From: JAGRCP01 sp942490705
Lineage (GTDB): Bacteria > Chloroflexota > Anaerolineae > Caldilineales > Caldilineaceae
Direction of reading: 5' to 3'
NCBI GenBank assembly: GCA_942490705.1
Contig: CALNXY010000009.1
Coordinates: forward strand, 1-64,000
Length of the DNA: 64,000 bases
The notes below the pieces were generated by a model. The model did not search any database and had not been told where the DNA came from. It saw only the letters and a list, made by a program, of their open reading frames with translations. Position 1 is the first letter of the stretch, and each line of letters begins with the position of its first letter. Position numbers and translations under genes: made by a program. Shown here piece by piece: positions 18,264 through 27,737 of this stretch.

Positions 18264-19259
18264 TCAGCTCGCCAAGATTGATTCGATGGCGGTTAATTCG
18301 TCATCCGTGAAATCAAGATTTTCGAGGGCAGCGACAGCTTCTTCGATCTGCCAAACCTTGCTCGCGCCGATTAATGCCGAAGTCATGCCTGGATGGCGTA
18401 GCACCCAAGCGATTGCAAGCTGGGCCATATTCTGACCTCGGGCCTGGGCAATTTCGTTCAGCTGGCGCACTTTGTCCACGCGATCATCGGTCACCCGATC
18501 TCCCCAATGAAAATCACCGGCCAACTTGACGGCGCGTGAATCCTCTGGCGCTGCATCTAAGTATTTGTTCGTCAGAATGCCTTGACAGAGCGGTGAGAAC
18601 GCAATGCAGCCAATGCCTTCCTCCTCAAGAACTGGGAGTACCGCCGGCTCGATCCAGCGATCAAACATGTTATAGCGCGGCTGGTGGATGAGACAAGGCG
18701 TACCCAGCTCACGAAGTATGGCTGCTGCCCGACGCGTCTGGTCGGCGTCATATGTGGAGATGCCGACATAGAGCGCGCGCCCGCTGCGTACGATGTGATC
18801 AAGCGCCCCCATGGTCTCTTCGAGCGGCGTATCGGGATCAAAGCGATGACTATAGAAGATGTCTACATAGTCCAGCCCCATGCGCTTGAGGCTCTGGTCC
18901 AGGCTGGAGATCAGATACTTGCGCGAGCCCCACTCACCATAAGGTCCGGGCCACATGTAGTAACCCGCTTTGGATGAGATGACCAGTTCGTCGCGATAGG
19001 GTTTCAGATCCTGCGCAAAGATTCTGCCGAAATTCTCTTCAGCTGAGCCCGGCGGCGGCCCGTAGTTGTTGGCCAGATCAAAATGGGTAATGCCGAGGTC
19101 AAACGCGCGCTGAACCATAGCCCGGCCATTCTCAAATGTATCGATTCCGCCGAAATTGTACCAGAGCCCAAGTACAATTGCCGGCAATTTCAAGCCGGAT
19201 TGACCTGTGCGTCGATACTGCATGGTGTCATAGCGTGTTTCTGCCGGTCGGTACTGCAT
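18264..19259 (-). CDS. Aldo/keto reductase, YghZ/Gpr-like
   Basis: A 331-residue aldo/keto reductase very similar to E. coli YghZ (L-glyceraldehyde 3-phosphate reductase): YRRTGQSGLKLPAIVLGLW, LGITHFDLANNYGPPPGSAEENFGRI, SSKAGYYMWPGPYGEWGSRKYL, SLDQSLKRMGLDYVDIFYSHR. Catalytic Asp (FDLANNYG), Tyr (NNYG), Lys (SSKAGY) and His (FYSHR) are in place, with a C-terminal NADPH-site segment SALIGASKVWQIEEAVAAL. ATG 19259 follows AGAGGAGTTGCAGCC and matches the N-terminal extension found in YghZ (MQYRPAETRYDT). It is the first gene of the minus-strand sugar locus. In that setting it may reduce an aldose or detoxify an aldehyde by-product. Confidence 0.9.
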   Translation of the reverse strand: MQYRPAETRYDTMQYRRTGQSGLKLPAIVLGLWYNFGGIDTFENGRAMVQRAFDLGITHFDLANNYGPPPGSAEENFGRIFAQDLKPYRDELVISSKAGYYMWPGPYGEWGSRKYLISSLDQSLKRMGLDYVDIFYSHRFDPDTPLEETMGALDHIVRSGRALYVGISTYDADQTRRAAAILRELGTPCLIHQPRYNMFDRWIEPAVLPVLEEEGIGCIAFSPLCQGILTNKYLDAAPEDSRAVKLAGDFHWGDRVTDDRVDKVRQLNEIAQARGQNMAQLAIAWVLRHPGMTSALIGASKVWQIEEAVAALENLDFTDDELTAIESILAS

Positions 19260-19575
19260 GGCTGCAACTCCTCTTTATTCAAATTGATGATTGATAACAC
19301 AATCCTACAGTCCTCAGACTTGGAGATCTGGTCGGAATTATTTGCATATGATGGTTGCGTTGCCAGCAACATGTCCCAGTCTGTGCAGTCCTTATCTTAC
19401 CATAGCCCATGCATGGAAAATGGTGAAATATGAGAGTGAAATCTTAGAGGTACGTACCTACGCGGCCAAGCAGATGATGCCTGCGCTTTAGACGATGCCT
19501 GACGTTGGTCAAAATTATGGTTGGGTGAGCGTTCATACGCGTGACCCGGCGGGTACAACCCCTCTTGTTGCGATC
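19260..19575. other. Intergenic, no gene seen
   Basis: About 315 bases between the start of the aldo/keto reductase gene and the stop of the DUF1772 gene. It presumably holds the promoter of the sugar locus. I see no clear -35/-10 pair, hairpin or coding signal. Confidence 0.45.
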
Positions 19576-20079
19576 TCACAGCAGGGCAAGCAGAATCATG
19601 AACCCGGCCGATGCCAGGCTGGCGTTGATTGTCCGGATGACGTTCCATCGATTCCAGCGCGGCTCGAACTCCGAACGGACGGTGTGACGCGTCGTTGCGT
19701 CCAGCAGATTGACATCCAGCGCTTGGAGCCGATTGTTCAGTGGAACATTCACGGCAATTGTGGGCAGTTGGACGCCGACCACGTAGGTGAGCGCCGCAAA
19801 GAGCATGAGCAGTCTCGCTGAGCCGTCCAATTGTCCGAGGCCCAGAAGGGTCGCCCCGAGGACTGCCGCAACTGATCCACCCCATACCAAGATGAACAGC
19901 GGCTGATTGTTTTGGATGGTGCCGTCTATCGCCTGAAACGCTCGAAGGAACTCTTGGTCGGTCAGGCGTTTGATGCCCGGCATGACCACGATCGCAAAAA
20001 CGAAGAGCAGGCCTGCCACCAGCGATGCAAGAAAGGTTGCGACAACCAATGCAACGGGCAATATTGTGTCAGTAATCAT
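19576..20079 (-). CDS. DUF1772 (anthrone oxygenase-like) membrane protein
   Basis: A 167-residue protein with four hydrophobic segments (ILPVALVVATFLASLVAGLLF, FILVWGGSVAAVLGATLLGL, LLMLFAALTYVVGVQLPTIAV, ASLASAGFMILLALL). It carries the DUF1772 hallmarks: PGIKRL near residue 35, FLRAFQAIDGTIQNNQP, VPLNNRL and FEPRWNRWNVIRTINASLAS. The family includes fungal anthrone oxygenases, but bacterial members are mostly uncharacterised. The start follows TAAGGAGATCTTCCT. It lies 127 bases after an NAD(P)-binding protein gene in the same direction, a pairing common in bacteria, and the two may be co-regulated by the MalT-like regulator upstream. Confidence 0.85.
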   Translation of the reverse strand: MITDTILPVALVVATFLASLVAGLLFVFAIVVMPGIKRLTDQEFLRAFQAIDGTIQNNQPLFILVWGGSVAAVLGATLLGLGQLDGSARLLMLFAALTYVVGVQLPTIAVNVPLNNRLQALDVNLLDATTRHTVRSEFEPRWNRWNVIRTINASLASAGFMILLALL

Positions 20080-20113
20080 AGGAAGATCTCCTTACGGTCA
20101 ATATTGAGAAGTA

Positions 20114-20179
20114 ACGTCTCCGGCATGGGCCAAACGATGTGGGGATGACCAGAGGAGTGCTTACCCACGCCGGAGACGT
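20114..20179 (-). terminator. Inverted repeat between the NmrA-like and DUF1772 genes
   Basis: ACGTCTCCGGC (20114-20124) is inverted at 20169-20179. The pairing extends inward through TGGG/CCCA with one mismatch, around a loop of about 35 bases. It follows the stop at 20207 on the minus strand. It could attenuate read-through into the DUF1772 gene. No T tract is present. Confidence 0.4.
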
Positions 20180-20206
20180 CTACGATGTCCATTTTCTTCG
20201 AATGGT

Positions 20207-21046
20207 CTAAGCCGCCCACACGCCGGTGGCCGCCGTGGTTCGGGTATAGTCGCGAAAGTCGCGTGGCGGCCGGCCCAGGGCACGCTGGACGCCATCAGCG
20301 ACGCGGGCGTTGCGTCCGTCGAGGACAACGCCGAACAGATACCGCAGCAGATCAACTACCTCGCCGGGCAGCCCCTGCTGCGTAGCGGCCGTTGCGTACT
20401 CTTCGATTGAGATCGGAACGTAGTGAATCTCGCGTCCGGTCACCTCGGCAATCTCCTCGGCCACCTCCGCAAAGGTCAACAGTCTCGGACCGGTCAATTC
20501 GTAGAGCTGACCGATATGTCCGTCCTCAGTTAAGGCTGCAACGGCGACATCGGCAATGTCATCAAGATCGACGAACGGTTCAGGCGTATCCCCGGCGGGC
20601 AATGCGATGACCCCTTGCTGCACAGGCTCCAGCATGAACCCTTCGCTGAAGTTTTGCGCAAACCAGGTGGCGCGCAGGATGGTCAAATCTGCGCCGGAAT
20701 CACGCACGGCCGCTTCGGCTTCCTCCGCTTCGGGCTCGCCGCGCCCGGACAGCAAGACCAGCCGGCGGACACCGTTGTCTACGGCCGCTTTGGCGAATGA
20801 ACTGACTGCCTCCACGCCGCCGGGGGCGGCGACATCCGGATAGTATGAGATGTAGACTGCCCCAACACCCTCCAGTGCCGGCGTCCATGTGGCCGGATTG
20901 CTCCAGTCAAACGGCGGCTGCCCGGAACGGGAACCGATACGGACGGGCAGACCGCGTGCCAGTAAGCGCTCTGCGACCCGGCGTCCGGTCTTGCCGGTAC
21001 CGCCAAGGACTAATGTGGGTTTGTGCTGATTTGCGTGCATACTCAT
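20207..21046 (-). CDS. NmrA-like NAD(P)-binding protein
   Basis: A 279-residue Rossmann protein starting MSMHANQHKPTLVLGGTGKTGRRVAERL. ATG 21046 follows AAAGGAGATTTACC and is preferred over an upstream in-frame codon at 21073. The glycine motif GGTGKTGR is at about residues 18-25. RIGSRSGQPPFDW follows, and the catalytic Tyr-x3-Lys of true SDRs is absent, as in the atypical NmrA/HSCARG group. These proteins act as redox sensors or quinone/flavin reductases. ADLTILRATWFAQNFSEGF is typical of the family. It is downstream of a MalT-like regulator and upstream of a DUF1772 gene on the same strand. Confidence 0.85.
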   Translation of the reverse strand: MSMHANQHKPTLVLGGTGKTGRRVAERLLARGLPVRIGSRSGQPPFDWSNPATWTPALEGVGAVYISYYPDVAAPGGVEAVSSFAKAAVDNGVRRLVLLSGRGEPEAEEAEAAVRDSGADLTILRATWFAQNFSEGFMLEPVQQGVIALPAGDTPEPFVDLDDIADVAVAALTEDGHIGQLYELTGPRLLTFAEVAEEIAEVTGREIHYVPISIEEYATAATQQGLPGEVVDLLRYLFGVVLDGRNARVADGVQRALGRPPRDFRDYTRTTAATGVWAA

Positions 21047-21360
21047 GGTAAATCTCCTTTGGATGGTCAACATGTGTGTTTCTTGGTTGTTGTGTGCACT
21101 GTTCGTAGCTACGGAGCCAGTCTACTGATTAGTTGCCCGCCTGTCGGCATACGAAGGTTCTATTCAAGGGTGTATTTGTGCTGGTTAGGGTTCTATGCGC
21201 GGTCCAATGATGTCGATTGTTACGTGCACGATGCGCAAATGGGCAACGGCGGCGGGGTATGCGTTTGAAGCTACCAAAGGAGGAAATCGTCGTGTTATGT
21301 GTGGGGCAAGCAGGCGCTTCTACCAATGCTCAAGCAGCGACGGCCTCGTTATTGGCGAAG
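21047..21360. other. Intergenic between MalT-like regulator and NmrA-like genes
   Basis: About 310 bases. It likely contains the promoter of the NmrA-like gene and the regulator's target site. I could not identify a clear core promoter. No gene or strong hairpin is visible. Confidence 0.4.
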
Positions 21361-24102
21361 CTAAAGGAGTTCCAGCGTGCGGGCGCGGCTGACCGCCTGC
21401 GTACGACTCGCCACACCCAATTTGCCAAAGATATTGTTGACGTGTTTTTTTACGGTGCTGACAGCAATCACCAGTTCATCAGCAACAGCTTGATTGGTGT
21501 AGCCGGCATCAAGCAAGCGGAGCACTTCGAGCTCGCGTTTGCTTAGCGGTTCAACAAGCAGTTGGTTGGCGCCGGGCGCGGTCGATGCGCCCTCCGTTGT
21601 CTGGGCGATCGCAGCCAGTAATTGAGTGACGTAAACTGGATCGGCTCCGCGGGTCAGGCATTCGGCCAAGAGTGCCTGTATGGGAAGACCTTCGTCGGCA
21701 AAGAGACGCACATAGCCCTGCGGTTGAGCCAGCGTCAAAGCGCGCATGAGTGCCTGAGTCGCTGCGGGGATGCCATTTTGCGCGTGATGCGCAAGCGCCT
21801 GGGTTACCAGGATTTCAATGACGCTGCCGACTCGCCCGCCGGCTTCGGCGTCGTGGAGGAGGCGCGCCAGCAGGTCAAGCGCCTCGCCCATGGCTTGTTC
21901 GGCCCCATCGCTTTCATATTCGGCAATGCGGACTCGTGCCAGCGTGAGGGCATCAAACTCTGTTCTGTAGCTGCACTCTTCGTCAGTCGATAGGCCCCGT
22001 TCGCGTACCCATGTCACCGCTTCAGCCAATCTGCCCTGCCTGAGCCAGATCCGTGTCCTCAAGCCCGCCAAAGGACGCAGATCGGCGCGCTGTGGTCGAT
22101 CGGACAATTGTTCCGCTTGGTTGAGCAGTTCGAGCGCGTCGTCAAGGTGGCCCTCCGCTGCTTTGATACGCGCCTCTGTCGTGCACAGGCGAGCCTCTAT
22201 GGCCGGCGGCAGGGGGTCTTCAGCCAACTGCTTTCCATTCTGGAGATAGGCTTCGGCAAGCGCCCAATCGCCCTGTTCAAAGGTAAGTTCACCCAATCCT
22301 ACATGCAAGCACGCGGCGTCCTGGCGTGCATGAGTTCCCTGAGCTTCGACAAACTGCAACGCCCGTTTGTAGGTACGAACCGCCTCACGTAGACGGCCTT
22401 GTGTCACCAGAATGTCGGCCAATGCCACGATTCCGACGAGCTGAAAATGGATGTGACCAGCCTTGTGCAGGCTGGCAACGCTCCCGGCGAAGTATTGGTA
22501 AGCGGCTTCAAGATCGCCACTGTTCTGATGTGCCAGCCCTAAGAACATGGCTGCGATGCCGCGCCAGTAATATTCCTCTGGCGGTAGAATATCGAGTGCT
22601 TTTCTGGCATGTTTTGCAGTAGCATCCTCATCTCCGATGGCATGGGCCAAGTAAGCGCGGCCCATGGCGATGGTCGACGGGAGAGACTGGAATTCCTCTT
22701 GATTCACCACGACCATCTGTGTCTCAGCTGTAGCGAGCTCCGCAGCCTCGTCCAGCCACCGTTCGGCGTCGCGCAGCCGCTCCTCGACGCCTTGCAACTC
22801 ACCACAGTCCAACAGCGTCCAGGCATACCCGACGCTAAGGACAGGTCGCAGCCGCACGATCTCTTCGGGCAACTCCTTTACCCAACCGAGCCAAGTGGCC
22901 GGCTGGAAGCCGTTGAAGATTGCCGGCCACGCCAGTTCAATGAGCCGCGCCGCGCCCTCAAAATCCTGCGCGGCCAGCGCGTGGTAGATTGCGTTCGCCG
23001 GCAAATGGCTCTGCTCGTACCACGTGCTGGCTCGCCGATGCAGCGCCGGTACCTGGTCCGGTTGCTCCCCAAGCAAATGCACTTGCAAAACCTCGGCAAA
23101 AAGGTGGTGATATCGATACCAGCGGCGTTCATCGTCTAGTGGAACAACGAAGAGGTTGCCACGCTCCAACGACGCCAACACTGCTTGCCCATCTTGGCAA
23201 CCGCACACGGCATCACACAGCGGGCCACACAGCCGCTCCAGGATCGAAGTCTGCAACAGGAAATCGCGCACGCTCTCGGTTTGGTGATTCAAGACTTCAT
23301 CGATGAGATAATCCAGTAAAAAGCGATGGCTGCCTGTGAACGCCTGAATGAAGCTGGCAATGTCTGTTCGTCCTTGCATGGAGAGCGCGGCCAGTTGCAG
23401 TCCGGCAATCCATCCTTCGGTGCGCTGCTCGAGGGCAGCGATCTCTGCCTCCGTCAGACTTAATCCCATCGATTGTCCTAGGAAGTCGGCAGCCTCGGCC
23501 GGGGTGAAGCGTAGATCGTCGGCGCGCACTTCGGTCAATTGGCTGCGGGCGCGGTAACGCGCCAAAGACAGCGGCGGATCCTCGCGCGTAATGAGTATCA
23601 AGTGCATCTGCGGCGGCAGGTGTTCGAGCAGGTACGCGAGACTATCGTAGATCGGTGCGCCGCCGGCAAGGTGGAAGTCATCCAGCACCAGAATGACCTG
23701 GCCCGCAAGGTTCGCGATCTGGTTGAGTAGCCTCGTTAGCATGGGCTCCAACGGCAGCGGCTGCGGGGAATGCAGGCGGTCCAATGCGTCGCCCCCGAGG
23801 CCAGGGTCAACAGTCTGTAACGCTGCCACGACGTAGGTCAGGAAGCGCGTCGGATCGCTGTCCCGAGCATCCAAGGAGACCCAGGCCACCGGATGCTGAA
23901 ACTCACCGGACTTAGTCCGGGAGTGCAACTCGGCGATCCAACCACTGATCAGCGTTGTCTTCCCGAACCCGGCGGGGGCGGAGATGAGCGTTAGCTTGCG
24001 ATGCAAGCCTTCGCTCAGCTGTTCGTGTAAGCGCGTCCGTGAAATCTGATCAGGTCGCGGCAAGGGTATGTATAGTTTTGTCGCCAGAATTGGGCCAGAC
24101 AT
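21361..24102 (-). CDS. MalT-type LuxR family transcriptional regulator, intact
   Basis: A 913-residue signal-transduction ATPase. The N-terminal NTPase has Walker A APAGFGKTTL (about residue 44), Walker B ILVLDDFHLAGG (about 140) and the MalT-like segments HLILITREDPPLSLARYRAR and RWYRYHHLFAEVLQ. A long TPR-like helical region (about 400-800) follows, then a C-terminal LuxR HTH: LSKRELEVLRLLDAGYTNQ, VSTVKKHVNNIFGKLGV, with the R-T-Q-A-V end. Such proteins sense a ligand through the TPR region and multimerise on DNA. The likely targets are the two genes downstream on the same strand. The start has only a weak GGAAA upstream. It is the intact counterpart of the pseudogene at 902-3433. Confidence 0.92.
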   Translation of the reverse strand: MSGPILATKLYIPLPRPDQISRTRLHEQLSEGLHRKLTLISAPAGFGKTTLISGWIAELHSRTKSGEFQHPVAWVSLDARDSDPTRFLTYVVAALQTVDPGLGGDALDRLHSPQPLPLEPMLTRLLNQIANLAGQVILVLDDFHLAGGAPIYDSLAYLLEHLPPQMHLILITREDPPLSLARYRARSQLTEVRADDLRFTPAEAADFLGQSMGLSLTEAEIAALEQRTEGWIAGLQLAALSMQGRTDIASFIQAFTGSHRFLLDYLIDEVLNHQTESVRDFLLQTSILERLCGPLCDAVCGCQDGQAVLASLERGNLFVVPLDDERRWYRYHHLFAEVLQVHLLGEQPDQVPALHRRASTWYEQSHLPANAIYHALAAQDFEGAARLIELAWPAIFNGFQPATWLGWVKELPEEIVRLRPVLSVGYAWTLLDCGELQGVEERLRDAERWLDEAAELATAETQMVVVNQEEFQSLPSTIAMGRAYLAHAIGDEDATAKHARKALDILPPEEYYWRGIAAMFLGLAHQNSGDLEAAYQYFAGSVASLHKAGHIHFQLVGIVALADILVTQGRLREAVRTYKRALQFVEAQGTHARQDAACLHVGLGELTFEQGDWALAEAYLQNGKQLAEDPLPPAIEARLCTTEARIKAAEGHLDDALELLNQAEQLSDRPQRADLRPLAGLRTRIWLRQGRLAEAVTWVRERGLSTDEECSYRTEFDALTLARVRIAEYESDGAEQAMGEALDLLARLLHDAEAGGRVGSVIEILVTQALAHHAQNGIPAATQALMRALTLAQPQGYVRLFADEGLPIQALLAECLTRGADPVYVTQLLAAIAQTTEGASTAPGANQLLVEPLSKRELEVLRLLDAGYTNQAVADELVIAVSTVKKHVNNIFGKLGVASRTQAVSRARTLELL

Positions 24103-24269
24103 GAAAAAAAGTTTCCAGTTTTCAGATGTCGGCGCCGGAATGGGAGCGCATGGTACGTCGACTTATGACGATCACCATTTGGCGGTCGATGGTGTACGGA
24201 TGATTGTATCATTGTCTGGTTTATCTTTGAGGGTAGCTGCCATAGCACCCAATACTGAGCATCTTCTCA

Positions 24270-27200
24270 TTATTCGGTCACGGTAACACGCAGGTGTTTG
24301 ACACGATTGTCCCGCTCGACAATGTGCCGGGTGGTGATGTGTCCTAGCCGATTCCCATCCACGTTTTTTATATGACCATCTTCGTATGTGACCTCAATCC
24401 CCACTCTATCGCCGCACGTGTAGATGACTGGTGTTTGGCACAGGGTAAACGCCAACGAATTGGCGGCTAGCTGCAAGGTGCGATGTTCACCATCTACATC
24501 CCAATAGTGGAACGTGTCGGGTTCGGCGAGGAACTCGTCGTGTTGTAGCAGCGTCGGTTCAAAATGGAGCGCGCCGTCCTGAATCGACACGCCCAATTCA
24601 CCCCAACGCGTGAGGATCTCTTCCTTCACCTGACCGGTCATGCCCGGCTGGCGCGCGCCGCTGCCCGCCGGCGTATGGGAATATGGGTCGGCCGGAAACG
24701 CACCGTAGACGGCGGGCGACTTATTGAATCCCAGGCCCGCGCGGATGTCGAAATAGGCAGCCGCCAGTCCGTCAATTGTTGCCGGCTCCGTGCCCTGTGC
24801 GAGCGCCGCCTCATAATACTCCTGAACGGCCAGCAGCAGTTTGGCTACCATATGCCAGTAGATGCTGCCCAGCCCCTCGAAAGCAAAGAAGGTGCCCGAA
24901 CGACCGGTGAAGGCGCGATGGTTGAAGGTCGCTTCAAACAATTCCAGCATGAAGTCGCGCTCTGCCGCAATCAGGTCCGCGTAGGCCGGTTCTTGCGCCA
25001 TCATGTCCAGCACGGCGGTCACGTCCCCTGCATTGCGGAAGCTGCCATGGAAATGATAGGCGCCGCCGACGTCAGCAATGAGCAGGCGCGTGTCGTTGCT
25101 ATCGTCCAGTGCTTTGATCAGATCAGAATTTTGAAGCTGTTCGGCGGGCACGACGTTTTTCGCTAAGAAGCCGGCCAGCTCACGGTTGGGGTAGAGCATG
25201 TACGTATGTTGGTCAGCCCGGTACAGGTCGCTATGGCGCATGCGCTGCAACAGCACGAGCGCTTCGTCTACAGAGAGCAGCCCGGAAGAGAGGATGGCGA
25301 CCTGGCCTTCCAGCATCACGTAGAGATGGTCGACCGCGGCTTCGTGTTCGTCCAGCCGCAGGATGTTGTAGGCATGATAGAGATCGTCGGGTCGCCGGTT
25401 CACGCGCAGCGTCTGATCGATGTACAGCAACGCCAGCTGCAGAAATTCACGCAGCGATTGCGTCGACAACTCGACCTCCACGTCGGCGCGCTCTTCCCGG
25501 TAGATGGTGGACCGATAGGCGGTCGCGGCGGCGCCCAACGCGTCCATCACGGCGCGGCGCTGCTGATTGTCAAAGCCAGTATCAAGCTGGGCGCGATGGC
25601 GCTCGAAGATGGCCTCCACCTCACTCAGCAGCTCGATGACGACGTCACTCACGACGAAGGCGCTGTCGGCGGGTTCTGCCAAACACTCAAGCCAAAATGC
25701 AACGAAGCGGCGCAGGTAGGCGGTCGTGACGACTGAAAGCCCTTTGCCGACCAGCGCGTTGTTGGCGTCGTTCCACTCCGGACGCTGGGTATTCATCCAG
25801 ATGCCGCCCTCGGGCGTCAGATTGGTGAGCTTGGCGAGCAGCAGAATGAGCATTTTTTCCGTCATCGTGACGTGAATCACGGCGCCGTCTTCATCGCGCC
25901 GGAGGCGGCCATCCGTGCCCAGTTCGGCAACAGCTGCTGCGGTCTTGCGTTCGCTCTCCCAATCAAAGTCGATGGTGTCGTACCAATCCGCCAACATCTC
26001 TGCGTAGGGATGCAAACGATAGGGGACGTCGGCATGGGCAAAGATGGGGCGGAGCCAGAAGGCGGCCAACTGCGCGGAATCTGTCTCGTTGGCGATCTCC
26101 AACAGCTTCTGCAGGTAGATAATCTGATGGTCGCTCCAGTACCCGATGTTGGCCCATGGATTGTCCGGCTCGGGCACTTCCCACTCGATGCCGTCGCGCG
26201 TGATCCGGTACGGATTGTAGCCGTCCGCGGTGGTAGCATTGAGGAACTTGGTAATCATGCCCTCCACATAGCCGGGAAAGCTGAGGGCCAACGGCTCCCA
26301 ATTTTGGAAGATGTCGCGCCAGTTTCCCTGATAGTCTAAGCGGGGAGAGCCGTCTGCGTTGCGGAGGTTGATTGAGAAGCGGTTCCAGGGACGGCTGGGA
26401 TCGCCGTGGCGCCGGCTGAACGTGAGCGGCAAATATTCGTAACAGAGGCGCTCCAGGTCGGCGACGCCGCTTTCTGCGGCAAGGGCGTGAAGCTGGCGAA
26501 TATCGATCTGGTCCGGCAGGCGATCGAACCAGTGTGACTGTGACGAAAGCACGACCCGGTTGCGGGTCTGGACGAAGTCCAGGAAATCCTGCTTGCTACA
26601 CTGATAGCCGTCGACAAAGATGCCGCCGCGCATGATATTGAAGAGGACATTGGCATAGTGATGCGCAGTCACAGAGTCATCGGCCGACATCTGCAGGCCG
26701 TCTGCGGATGCCACATACTGGATCAGCGCCTGGGTCCCTTGGTCTATATCCGCCTCAAGCAGACGGTCCATCTGCGCGCCGTCTGTGTCGAGCAGGTGCG
26801 CCAGGTTCGCGACATCACGGCCATCCTGGTTGACATCGGCCGCAATCTGCCAGCTACGGGTCTCGCCCGGCGCCAGCTCCAGCTCAGCGTTGATCAGATA
26901 GGCGCCGGGCCGGCCCCGAATATCCGTCTCCGCAGCAATGGGCAGGCCGCGACGGAAGGCATCGAGCTGGTTGCTGGAGAGCAGATACCCTTTTGCATCG
27001 AGGCCGGTCTGCCATGCCACGGTGGCTTTGAGCGACTCACTGGGCTCAGCGCGATCGGTCAGGGTGGCGCTCAAGGCGAAGATACCCAGTCCGGTCGCTG
27101 CGTCGAGTTCGTTGCGCTTGTAGCCGTTGAGCAGATTGCTGAACGCTGTCTGCAAGAGCGTAGTGGCGCCATACGGCATGATATTCTGCAGGCCGTCGAG

Positions 27201-27737
27201 CAAATTGATGTGGCAGGCCGCGTCACCATGGTTTTCCAGCCAACTGCTCCTGATGAAACCGAAGCGATCACCCGTTCGCCATGCGTAGCGATAGCTCAAC
27301 TGCAGGTCGTGGTTGATCTCCTCAAAAATGAGTTTGTTGCCATAGACGTTCTTGTAGAGGTTGCGCTCACAGCGGTAGAGGCCGGCATAGCGGTCGGAGA
27401 ATGGTTCCCACAGCTGGATGCGCCCGTCGCGCTGGGCGTGGATGACGGTCTTGGTTCCGGTCCATTCCGAGCCGGCGGCGATCTTGTCGTCTGTCTCGTA
27501 GGGGAAGAGCGCGGATTCGGCGTCAACGCGGCCGGCGGTCAACCCGCCCGTGCTGGAGATGAAGAGCCAGTGGTCGCTGCTGCTGACCAGGCTCATGAAG
27601 AAGGGAGGCATCTGGTCATAGTGCTCGATGCGATAGTAGGTCTCGCCCAACAGTTCCACATAGCAGCCCGCAACGGATGGGGCTTCCACGTGCATTTTTT
27701 CAGCGCCGATATAGACGTTGGCCATCTCATCTGCCAT
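24270..27737 (-). CDS. Large putative (alpha/alpha)6-barrel carbohydrate-active protein
   Basis: ATG 27737 follows AGGAGATCACCC. The 1155-residue protein has no signal peptide and is cytoplasmic. The N-terminal about 330 residues look like a beta-sandwich sugar-binding domain (GGLTAGRVDAESALFPYETD, YRYAWRTGDRFGFIRSSWL, DGLQNIMPYGA). The remainder is helical with repeated aromatic motifs such as WNRFSINLRNADG, GNWRDIFQNWEPLALSFPGY and NPWANIGYWSDHQIIYLQKLL. This is reminiscent of clan GH-L/GH-Q glycoside phosphorylases (GH94-like), where an Asp in a GDWND-type motif is catalytic. Here GNWRD occupies the equivalent-looking place. I cannot assign a family or substrate with certainty. No sugar-transport gene adjoins it. 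Confidence 0.55.
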   Translation of the reverse strand: MADEMANVYIGAEKMHVEAPSVAGCYVELLGETYYRIEHYDQMPPFFMSLVSSSDHWLFISSTGGLTAGRVDAESALFPYETDDKIAAGSEWTGTKTVIHAQRDGRIQLWEPFSDRYAGLYRCERNLYKNVYGNKLIFEEINHDLQLSYRYAWRTGDRFGFIRSSWLENHGDAACHINLLDGLQNIMPYGATTLLQTAFSNLLNGYKRNELDAATGLGIFALSATLTDRAEPSESLKATVAWQTGLDAKGYLLSSNQLDAFRRGLPIAAETDIRGRPGAYLINAELELAPGETRSWQIAADVNQDGRDVANLAHLLDTDGAQMDRLLEADIDQGTQALIQYVASADGLQMSADDSVTAHHYANVLFNIMRGGIFVDGYQCSKQDFLDFVQTRNRVVLSSQSHWFDRLPDQIDIRQLHALAAESGVADLERLCYEYLPLTFSRRHGDPSRPWNRFSINLRNADGSPRLDYQGNWRDIFQNWEPLALSFPGYVEGMITKFLNATTADGYNPYRITRDGIEWEVPEPDNPWANIGYWSDHQIIYLQKLLEIANETDSAQLAAFWLRPIFAHADVPYRLHPYAEMLADWYDTIDFDWESERKTAAAVAELGTDGRLRRDEDGAVIHVTMTEKMLILLLAKLTNLTPEGGIWMNTQRPEWNDANNALVGKGLSVVTTAYLRRFVAFWLECLAEPADSAFVVSDVVIELLSEVEAIFERHRAQLDTGFDNQQRRAVMDALGAAATAYRSTIYREERADVEVELSTQSLREFLQLALLYIDQTLRVNRRPDDLYHAYNILRLDEHEAAVDHLYVMLEGQVAILSSGLLSVDEALVLLQRMRHSDLYRADQHTYMLYPNRELAGFLAKNVVPAEQLQNSDLIKALDDSNDTRLLIADVGGAYHFHGSFRNAGDVTAVLDMMAQEPAYADLIAAERDFMLELFEATFNHRAFTGRSGTFFAFEGLGSIYWHMVAKLLLAVQEYYEAALAQGTEPATIDGLAAAYFDIRAGLGFNKSPAVYGAFPADPYSHTPAGSGARQPGMTGQVKEEILTRWGELGVSIQDGALHFEPTLLQHDEFLAEPDTFHYWDVDGEHRTLQLAANSLAFTLCQTPVIYTCGDRVGIEVTYEDGHIKNVDGNRLGHITTRHIVERDNRVKHLRVTVTE

